This document shows, in pieces, positions 1 to 4,909 of a stretch of 6,618 nt of DNA. This DNA is from Bacteroidales bacterium (lineage in GTDB: Bacteria > Bacteroidota > Bacteroidia > Bacteroidales > VadinHA17). The stretch is from NCBI GenBank assembly GCA_022615595.1, contig JAKEGI010000217.1, forward strand, positions 1-6,618. Reading direction: 5' to 3'. Each line of letters begins with the position of its first letter. Within the stretch, counting starts at the first letter, position 1. The position numbers and the translations under genes were made by a program. The notes beneath the pieces are model-generated. The model did not search any database. It saw only the letters and a list, made by a program, of their open reading frames with translations, and had not been told where the DNA came from.

Positions 1-384
1 ATTGAAGATACTATGATCTGTGCCATAGACCGTCAGCATTTTGAACAGATGATCCGGAATAACGGCGATTTTGCAGTATCACTGGTTAAAGAACTGAATC
101 ATTGCGCCCTGTACAGTTATGATCGCGTTATAGGGGTTAATTATAAGCAGATTAACGGACGTTTTGCAGATACTTTTCTGTATCTCTCACAAAAGATTTA
201 TTGTAAAAATGAGTTTACTCTCACTATCAGCCGCAAGGATCTTGCAGAATATACAGGTGTATCAGTAATGAGTATTATCAGAGTCATCAAAGAGTTTAAA
301 AAAGACGGGATTATCAATATTCAGGGCAATCACATGGAGATAATCAAACCTGAAATGCTTATTCAGATCAGCAAAACAGGGTGA
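1..384 (+). CDS. Crp/Fnr-family transcriptional regulator, C-terminal part (5' truncated)
   Basis: The reading frame is open from base 1 to a TGA at 382-384, giving 127 residues. The first ATG, at 13, lies inside the domain and is not the true start. Bases 1 to about 75 match the end of a cyclic-nucleotide-binding-type sensor domain (ICAIDRQHFEQMI), followed by a dimerisation helix. A linker with RFADTFLYLS (about 160-190) leads into a Crp-type winged helix-turn-helix at about 226-312, where SRKDLAEYTGVS and IIRVIKEFKKDGII match the family pattern. A short wing and tail follow. Proteins of this family bind DNA as dimers and respond to effectors such as cAMP, redox state or oxygen. Most of the sensor domain is outside the window, so the signal cannot be inferred. 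No Fnr-type cysteine cluster is visible in the part present. GC content is lower than in the genes to the right. A weak terminator follows at 392-414. Confidence 0.87.
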   Translation: MEDTMICAIDRQHFEQMIRNNGDFAVSLVKELNHCALYSYDRVIGVNYKQINGRFADTFLYLSQKIYCKNEFTLTISRKDLAEYTGVSVMSIIRVIKEFKKDGIINIQGNHMEIIKPEMLIQISKTG

Positions 385-391
385 TTATAAT

Positions 392-414
392 AACCTGACA
401 ATAAACAGGTTTTT
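392..414 (+). terminator. Weak intrinsic terminator after the Crp/Fnr gene
   Basis: AACCTG (392-397) pairs perfectly with CAGGTT (406-411) around an 8-base loop, and a T run covers 410-414. It begins 8 bases after the stop codon, as expected for a rho-independent terminator. The stem is only 6 bp with three G-C pairs, so it is probably weak. Confidence 0.5.
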
Positions 415-429
415 CGCTAATTCTCGTTA

Positions 430-465
430 ACCGATTTCCCAAAAATATCGGTATGGTTGATTTTT
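430..465 (+). repeat. Inverted repeat followed by a T run in the 385-611 spacer
   Basis: ACCGAT (430-435) is the exact inverse complement of ATCGGT (447-452). Allowing one bulged base, pairing can extend inward through the TT and AAA flanks. A T run lies at 461-465, but 8 bases separate it from the stem, so a terminator reading is possible though not typical. A small direct similarity also exists: TTTTTCGCTAA at 410-420 and TTTTTGCTAA at 461-470. The rest of the 227-base spacer is AT-rich and shows no gene. Confidence 0.35.
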
Positions 466-544
466 GCTAAAACTCCACCAACAGCGAGCAAACTGATAAA
501 AAAGATACACAATTTCATTTTTGTAATCTTTTTAGTTTAAATTG

Positions 545-586
545 TTTACCATATCGTTAGTTGAAATTTAAGTTTTGTATGGAAAA
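545..586 (+). repeat. Imperfect dyad upstream of the lipoprotein gene
   Basis: TTTACCATA (545-553) is inversely complementary to TATGGAAAA (578-586) with one mismatch, around a 24-base interval. The dyad lies 25 bases upstream of the ATG at 612, so it could be an operator or a leader hairpin. Within it, AAGTTTTG (570-577) differs by one base from the Bacteroidota -7 consensus TAnnTTTG. No TTG lies at the usual 19-21 bases upstream (the nearest, 542-544, is about 25 away), so I do not call a promoter. Confidence 0.25.
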
Positions 587-611
587 TGATTAATTAAAAA
601 AACGAGGTATT

Positions 612-1115
612 ATGAAAAAACTGAACTGCAATTTATGCTCCTCTAATGTCTGGATTTATCTCCTCTTAGCTACCCTTCTATTTTCGTGTAGCTGTGGTAA
701 ATGGATTGTTCCCTCAGAATATATTGGACAATGGGAAACAAGCAAGAGAAAAATCACGGTTCGTACAAAACTAAAGAATGAACCGTTTCGCTTTACCTCT
801 GATTCTGCTATAGTTAAAATAAAGATTAATGAAGATAAAACCGTAAGTGGTTACATTGGTTTAGCAGAATTCACAAATGCTAGATTAAAAAAGAATGCAA
901 GTCTGCCCTGGGAAACAGGTGTTGAATATATCATCGAATGTGGTTCGATAGGAAAAATATACAAAAATGATCCATTGGACCAAAAGGAGGTAGAAATATG
1001 GTTCGCTCCACTAAATTCAGATGGTAATAGTTACTCAGATCTTAGATTGACGCAAGGGTTTGCAAATTTCCCAATGGCTAATCTTCTATTTAAGAAAGTG
1101 AAAAAAATAGAATAA
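612..1115 (+). CDS. Small lipoprotein of unknown function
   Basis: This is a 167-residue protein with a type II (lipoprotein) signal peptide. The basic start is MKK, a hydrophobic stretch covers about residues 13-24, and the lipobox LFSC puts the lipidated cysteine at 26. It is preceded by GAGG at 604-607, only 4 bases from the ATG, which is a short spacing. The n-region is unusually long and carries extra cysteines (C6, C9), and another (C28) follows the lipidation site. The mature part has a YIGQW motif (37-41), alternating hydrophobic and charged stretches suggesting beta strands, and a basic tail ending FKKVKKIE. The early G-x-W and strand-rich pattern recall small lipocalin-like lipoproteins, but that is only a resemblance. 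I do not recognise the family and assign no function. Likely location is the inner or outer membrane; no acidic surface-export signal follows C26. The gene is AT-rich, about one third GC by eye, unlike everything downstream, which hints at separate ancestry. Confidence 0.8.
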   Translation: MKKLNCNLCSSNVWIYLLLATLLFSCSCGKWIVPSEYIGQWETSKRKITVRTKLKNEPFRFTSDSAIVKIKINEDKTVSGYIGLAEFTNARLKKNASLPWETGVEYIIECGSIGKIYKNDPLDQKEVEIWFAPLNSDGNSYSDLRLTQGFANFPMANLLFKKVKKIE

Positions 1116-1133
1116 GTAAAAGCTGGCCGAACA

Positions 1134-1169
1134 GACCACCTCCCCCCGTCCGCCGGTCTCCGGCTGGTC
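1134..1169. repeat. GC-rich dyad in the lipoprotein-GNAT spacer
   Basis: GCCGG (1152-1156) and CCGGC (1160-1164) form a perfect 5 bp stem with a 3-base loop. Directly outside, TGGTC (1165-1169) can pair with GACCA (1134-1138) across a one-sided 13-base C-rich bulge. AGACC (1133-1137) could alternatively pair with GGTCT (1155-1159). No T run follows on either strand, so this is not a standard intrinsic terminator. It lies at the point where composition changes from AT-rich to GC-rich. Confidence 0.4.
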
Positions 1170-1193
1170 CGGTAACTGTAACCTCGTAAATGA

Positions 1194-2291
1194 ATGAGCG
1201 CTATCCATGTCCGCCTTGCCGATGATACCGATAACGACAATATCATCAGCCTTGCCGAAAGATGTCCGCAGGAGGGGATGATCACCTTCTTCATCAACCG
1301 TACCCCGCGCTTCAATAGCCTCCACCGGCTGCTCGATCCCGGGGCATGGCACTTCGTGGCCTGCAAGGCAGACCGTATCATAGGACTTGTAGGTGTAACC
1401 CACTTCCCGGCCCGGATCCTCGACCGTGAATATAAACTGGGCTATATGCTCGACCTGAGGGTAGATGAGGCTTACAGAAGCGGCATCACTGCATTCAGGC
1501 TTGTTAAGACTGCCATAGACCATATCAGAGAATCAGATGCCGACATGGTGATAGCCAACTTCCTGAAAGAGAACAGGCGCCCGCTTGTCTTTACAAGCGG
1601 CAGGGGCGGACTGCCGGAGGCGTGTCACCTCGGAACAAACAGGATCTTTAATATCATTCCCATACGTCGAATGCGCCTCGATAAACGCTTCGAAATCGGA
1701 ATACCGACCGCGGATGATATCCCCGAAATAACAGAGCTGTACCGGAAGTATGCCTCCGGCTTCAAGATAGCTCCCGTGATCTCAGAACAACGTTTCAAAA
1801 ATTATCTGAGTACCATCGACGGACTGTCACTCAACAATTTCCTTGTAGCACGTGAGAAGGGTAAGATCGTGGCAGTGACAGCGGTATGGGATGAACATAC
1901 TTACAAAAGCTATCAGGTGCTTAAACTGAACAGGAGCATCACGATCGTGACAGCCATTTTGAATGGCCTGTCACACATCATGAAGGTACCTCACCCTATC
2001 AGGCTCAATGAGCCTCTCAGGCAGCTATCCCTGTTGCTATATGCCCATGACGACCGCCCCGAAGCCCTTGACACCCTCTTCAGGCATGTAAACAACGTGA
2101 ACCTGGGCTCGGAATATACTCTTATAATGCTCTATGCCCAGGAGACCGATCCGATCTTCAGATTCATGAAGAAATATATCGGTATTTCGGTCAGGAGCGA
2201 GATGTACCTCTTCGCCAAAGATACTTCAGTCTATGAAGAACTGAAGAATGATTCCTCCGGCGTCATGTTCGACTTCAGTATGACGATTTGA
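1194..2291 (+). CDS. GNAT-like acetyltransferase family protein, probable tandem GNAT domains
   Basis: This 365-residue protein has no signal peptide or membrane helix, so it is likely cytoplasmic. A TGA directly precedes the ATG in frame (1191-1193), so no earlier start exists, and the N-terminus already reads into the first strand of a GNAT fold (IHVRLADDTDNDNIISLAER, residues 4-23). Residues 53-70 (FVACKADRIIGLVGVT) and 82-104 (LGYMLDLRVDEAYRSG, then the helix ITAFRLV) match GNAT strands 2-4 and the acetyl-CoA pyrophosphate loop. A second similar unit begins near 166 (FEIGIPTADDIPEITELY), with FLVAREKGKIVAVTAVWDE at 216-234. The family usually transfers acetyl from acetyl-CoA to an amine, and two-module forms are known in which one module has lost catalysis. 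The substrate cannot be read from the sequence. The pyrophosphate loop is short compared with the usual R/Q-x-x-G-x-G/A, so activity is uncertain. The gene stands alone and converges with the DUF819 gene, 22 bases apart. Confidence 0.78.
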   Translation: MSAIHVRLADDTDNDNIISLAERCPQEGMITFFINRTPRFNSLHRLLDPGAWHFVACKADRIIGLVGVTHFPARILDREYKLGYMLDLRVDEAYRSGITAFRLVKTAIDHIRESDADMVIANFLKENRRPLVFTSGRGGLPEACHLGTNRIFNIIPIRRMRLDKRFEIGIPTADDIPEITELYRKYASGFKIAPVISEQRFKNYLSTIDGLSLNNFLVAREKGKIVAVTAVWDEHTYKSYQVLKLNRSITIVTAILNGLSHIMKVPHPIRLNEPLRQLSLLLYAHDDRPEALDTLFRHVNNVNLGSEYTLIMLYAQETDPIFRFMKKYIGISVRSEMYLFAKDTSVYEELKNDSSGVMFDFSMTI

Positions 2292-2299
2292 TCACCTCC

Positions 2300-2317
2300 C
2301 TGGCTCTTGAGAGTCAG
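2300..2317. repeat. Hairpin at the convergent GNAT/DUF819 junction
   Basis: CTGGCTC (2300-2306) pairs with GAGTCAG (2311-2317) through 7 bp, one a G-T wobble on the plus-strand RNA, with a TTGA loop. It fills the 22-base gap between two convergent genes and overlaps the stop codon of the minus-strand gene. It could help end transcription from either side, but neither strand shows a T run after it. Confidence 0.35.
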
Positions 2318-3468
2318 AGACGTGCCAGGAACCATGCCATAAAAATCCCGAGGTAATTTCCGACAGCTAAGCCTATAATTGCAACTGAAAGACCGGAAAA
2401 CACTATCTCACGGTTCCTGAGTGATCCGGCGACGGCGAGTACCACGGCAGGGTTGGTGATCATAGCTGTTGAGGTTATGATGTAGGTATCCGCATCAATC
2501 TTAAATATCCATGACAGCAAAGCCTGAATAGCCATCGAGCCGAAAACGACCAGGGCAACATATGCAGCGATCATCACTGCAACAAAATCTATATTTCTGA
2601 GATCAGCCCTCGACGAGATGACCATGCAGAACACCAGGATCAGGTACATCCCCAGTTCAAATGACTTTTCGATCCTTTTGATAGCGGGCACCAGGGAAGC
2701 TACTATCCCAAGTGTTGTTATTATAAGTATGACCACAGCCATCTGCGATGATGCAGGAACAATCAGCGTAGCAGCCCCGCCGATGCCAAAGATCACGACT
2801 GAGGCAAGGAAAGCCTTTATGAGAGGAATCATTGTGCCCTTTGACATCAATCCCCAGTAGGGGTCTCCCCCTGCCTCCACCCCGGTATTGCCTGTCGCCC
2901 GGTCAATATAAGAGTAAGCCGGCAGGAACCTGAGAAACAGTCGCTGGGCAATCGTCATAACAAAGAGGAGATGAAAGGCCCCGATAAAAAGGTCATATGT
3001 CACAATGATCATGTAGTTAGTTTCATCAGCTCCCAGAGCCGTTTGTATCGATGCCAGGTTTGGCGTGCTCCCCGTATAGAGACCTACCATCATTCCCGAA
3101 ACGTCCCACAGGCTCTCAATCCCCTGATTACGAAAGATAAAGAAACCGGCAAAAACTGCAATGACGACTGCTGTGAGTGCCAACACAAGTGAAAGCATTG
3201 TCTTTCCCGCAATCTGAGTCCAGTTCCTGATATCCATGGAGAAGAGCAGAAGAGGAATGGCAAGCGGTATGGTAAGGGTCGTCAGCAGTTCCAGTACAAC
3301 AACATGACCCTCTATCATCGGTAGAACACCAATGTTGCCGATAATAAAACCAATCACGTATGCTACTACCACAGCGCCAATCCTGTTCAGGAAGCTGTAC
3401 CTGTGACACAAACGCAATATGAGCAGCGGCGAGAGAACAAAGAAGAGGACAAGCAATATCTTAGCCAT
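2314..3468 (-). CDS. DUF819-family integral membrane protein (putative transporter)
   Basis: This 384-residue, very hydrophobic protein has roughly ten predicted membrane segments, for example at 3-19, 31-49, 57-77, 91-112, 150-173 and 217-237, plus several more up to about 380. The motif GLYTGSTPN (129-137) followed by LASIQTALG, and the matching C-terminal segment with TAMITNPAVVLAVAG (334-348), fit the DUF819 (YjcL-like) family. There, two inverted halves each carry a Gly/Asn-rich broken-helix motif, as in secondary transporters. The length is normal for the family. No substrate is established, so I infer only transporter-like function in the inner membrane. The start is fixed by context: the ATG lies one base after the TAA of the upstream CNNM-type gene (TAA-T-ATG), which implies one mRNA and translational coupling. 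The C-terminal motif here is TNPA rather than the GGP-type sequence I would expect, so this may be a divergent branch. Confidence 0.87.
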   Translation of the reverse strand: MAKILLVLFFVLSPLLILRLCHRYSFLNRIGAVVVAYVIGFIIGNIGVLPMIEGHVVVLELLTTLTIPLAIPLLLFSMDIRNWTQIAGKTMLSLVLALTAVVIAVFAGFFIFRNQGIESLWDVSGMMVGLYTGSTPNLASIQTALGADETNYMIIVTYDLFIGAFHLLFVMTIAQRLFLRFLPAYSYIDRATGNTGVEAGGDPYWGLMSKGTMIPLIKAFLASVVIFGIGGAATLIVPASSQMAVVILIITTLGIVASLVPAIKRIEKSFELGMYLILVFCMVISSRADLRNIDFVAVMIAAYVALVVFGSMAIQALLSWIFKIDADTYIITSTAMITNPAVVLAVAGSLRNREIVFSGLSVAIIGLAVGNYLGIFMAWFLARL

Positions 3469-3469
3469 A

Positions 3470-4744
3470 TTATTGCCTGGTAATCAGTATTTTGTCTATC
3501 CTGTTGTCATCAATATCCACAATCTCGATCATGTAATTGTCATAGATGAACTTGTCTCCTATCTGAGGTATCTTGTGAATGTTATTCAATACGAACCCGG
3601 CAACTGTGGTGTATTCAATACTCTCAAAATCTGTCATATAATTATCAAATATGCCGTCAAGGATCTCCACCGGTGCATCACCGCTGACCAGCCATGACTT
3701 GTCATCACGCAGGAAAACGTCAGGTTCAAAGTTCTCTCCCTCTTCCGGGATGTCACCTATCAGATTCTCAAGGATATCATGCAGCGTAATGATCCCCTCT
3801 ATACCTCCGTATTCATTCACCACCACACAGAAGTAAATCTGTTTCTGCTTGAAGAGGTCAAGCACCTTATAGGCATCAGCTGTCTCCGGAACAATGACCG
3901 GCTGTATCAGCAGCTTTGTTATTGAAAAGTCCTGCGATGCGACATCAGCCGCAAGAAAATCCCTCACATTCAGGACACCCTGAAAAGTGTCAAGCGTGCC
4001 CCTGGAGCAGACCAGCCTGCTGTGTCTCGATTTCAGGATGCTATCCCTCACGATATCGGCAGGTTTGCTTATGTCGATCCAGTCTATCTCCAGCCTGTGC
4101 GTCATTATATGTCTGGCCTTCTTGTCAGAGAAATAGAAAACCTTCTGATGCATCAGGTTCTGATCCTTCTCAATGACCCCGTCGCGCGAAGCGCTCCTGA
4201 GCATCTGCCTGAGCTCAGACTCTGTCATGCTGTCGGGGTGCTTTTTGATCCCCAGCAGCCGGTTTATCAGTGAAGTCGAAAAGGAAAGGAATTTGACAAA
4301 AGGGAAAAAGAGCAGGCTGAACCAGGCAATCGGGGCAGCTATCCTGACTGCAATCCTTTCAGGGTTGCTGAGGGCTATAGTCTTGGGCACAAGCTCACCT
4401 ATAACAATAGAGAAGTAAGTGATCGTCAGCACAGTAACAGTGAGAGCTATCTCTTCGGCATAATTTGCCAGAAGAACAAACTTCTGAAAGAAGGGAGTAA
4501 GATCATCGGCGATGTTAATGCCGCCATATACTCCGTTTACAATTCCGATCAGGGTTATGCCAACCTGTATGGCCGACAGGAAGCCCTCAGAATTGTCAAG
4601 CAGCCTGAGGGCTGATGAGGAGCCCTTGCGCCCTTCATTTCTCAGCTGCTCCAGTCGCGATCTCTTGCTTGAGACAAGCGCTATTTCAGAAAGAGCAAAA
4701 AATCCGTTTAGCAGGATCAGTAAAGCAATAATCAGAACATCCAT
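3470..4744 (-). CDS. CNNM/CorC-type membrane protein (DUF21, CBS pair, CorC_HlyC domain; 'hemolysin family')
   Basis: This 424-residue protein has the full family layout. The N-terminal DUF21 membrane domain (about 1-190) opens with LLNGFFALSEIALVSSKRSR and contains GELVPKTIAL (116-125). Its membrane segments lie at about 1-24, 57-75, 96-118 and 132-160. An acidic linker with MTESELRQML (173-182) follows. Then come two CBS domains (about 208-270 and 278-338), the second holding NEYGGIEGIITLHDI and the GDIPEE end motif (340-345), and a C-terminal CorC_HlyC domain (about 348-423). Members are often annotated as hemolysins. Characterised relatives (CorC/MpfA, CNNM) are Mg2+ or Co2+ efflux proteins whose CBS pair binds nucleotide, so divalent-cation export at the inner membrane is the best family-based guess. 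The motif starts NEYGG where many members have DEYGG. A Bacteroidota relative, GldE, has the same layout, and I cannot exclude it. The gene leads a two-gene operon with the DUF819 gene. Confidence 0.9.
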   Translation of the reverse strand: MDVLIIALLILLNGFFALSEIALVSSKRSRLEQLRNEGRKGSSSALRLLDNSEGFLSAIQVGITLIGIVNGVYGGINIADDLTPFFQKFVLLANYAEEIALTVTVLTITYFSIVIGELVPKTIALSNPERIAVRIAAPIAWFSLLFFPFVKFLSFSTSLINRLLGIKKHPDSMTESELRQMLRSASRDGVIEKDQNLMHQKVFYFSDKKARHIMTHRLEIDWIDISKPADIVRDSILKSRHSRLVCSRGTLDTFQGVLNVRDFLAADVASQDFSITKLLIQPVIVPETADAYKVLDLFKQKQIYFCVVVNEYGGIEGIITLHDILENLIGDIPEEGENFEPDVFLRDDKSWLVSGDAPVEILDGIFDNYMTDFESIEYTTVAGFVLNNIHKIPQIGDKFIYDNYMIEIVDIDDNRIDKILITRQ

Positions 4745-4785
4745 CCAGTGTTACTTGAATTTTACCGTAGCCCGGGGGCATATCC

Positions 4786-4810
4786 TGTGCAGCCCGGAAC
4801 GTTGTGCAGC
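4786..4810. repeat. Direct repeat TGTGCAGC in the divergent control region
   Basis: TGTGCAGC occurs at 4786-4793 and 4803-4810, with starts 17 bases apart. A related TGTGGCAGC (one inserted base) is at 4850-4858. The second copy abuts the candidate -7 box of the minus-strand operon, so a regulator bound here could affect that promoter. The repeat is short and could be chance. Confidence 0.3.
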
Positions 4811-4840
4811 AAAGATACAACATTTCTTATGAGAGGGTTG
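4810..4840 (-). promoter_or_regulatory. Candidate Bacteroidota-type promoter of the CNNM-DUF819 operon
   Basis: On the minus strand TATCTTTG (4817 down to 4810) matches the Bacteroidota -7 consensus TAnnTTTG exactly. The -33 position, 20 bases further up, reads CAA (minus strand) instead of TTG, so only the -7 element is strong. Transcription would start near 4803, giving a leader of roughly 55-60 bases before the ATG at 4744. GTTGT (4801-4805) and ACAAC (4817-4821) form an inverted repeat around the box, which could serve as an operator. Confidence 0.45.
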
Positions 4841-4853
4841 CATCTGTACTGTG

Positions 4854-4879
4854 GCAGCAGGCTCAACAATAATTGCTGC
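4854..4879. repeat. Inverted repeat upstream of the copper ATPase gene
   Basis: GCAGCA (4854-4859) and TGCTGC (4874-4879) are perfect inverse complements around a 14-base interval, with one further possible G-T pair. The dyad ends 30 bases before the ATPase start, a fitting place for an operator of a metal-responsive repressor. It does not match the CopY box TACAnnTGTA or a CueR-type operator. The best plus-strand -7-like sequence, TAACTTTA (4898-4905), has its TTG 22 bases upstream (4873-4875) and would give an almost leaderless mRNA, so I do not call a plus-strand promoter. Confidence 0.3.
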
Positions 4880-4909
4880 AGGATGTTATTCTTACAGTAA
4901 CTTTAAGAT

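Noticed and set aside
555..561. Integron-like attC core (CGTTAG) near the lipoprotein gene, suggesting a gene cassette
   Set aside because: The partner site and the paired L/R box structure are missing, and the bases after GTTAG do not fit the core consensus. There is no integrase in the window.
590..597. Palindrome TTAATTAA before the lipoprotein start
   Set aside because: It is an 8-base A/T palindrome in a strongly AT-rich spacer and is expected by chance.
1031..1523. Two minus-strand open frames across the start of the GNAT gene
   Set aside because: They overlap the lipoprotein end and the GNAT N-terminus antisense, show no recognisable domain, and run through the low-complexity GC-rich spacer.
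3470..4744. Reading the CNNM-type gene as a true hemolysin (tlyC)
   Set aside because: The hemolysin label for DUF21-CBS-CorC_HlyC proteins is historical. The domain layout points to cation efflux or regulation, and nothing in the sequence supports haemolytic activity.
2618..4832. Several plus-strand open frames across the DUF819 and CNNM-type genes
   Set aside because: All are antisense to two genes with clear family motifs and a TAA-T-ATG junction. Their translations have no coherent domain.
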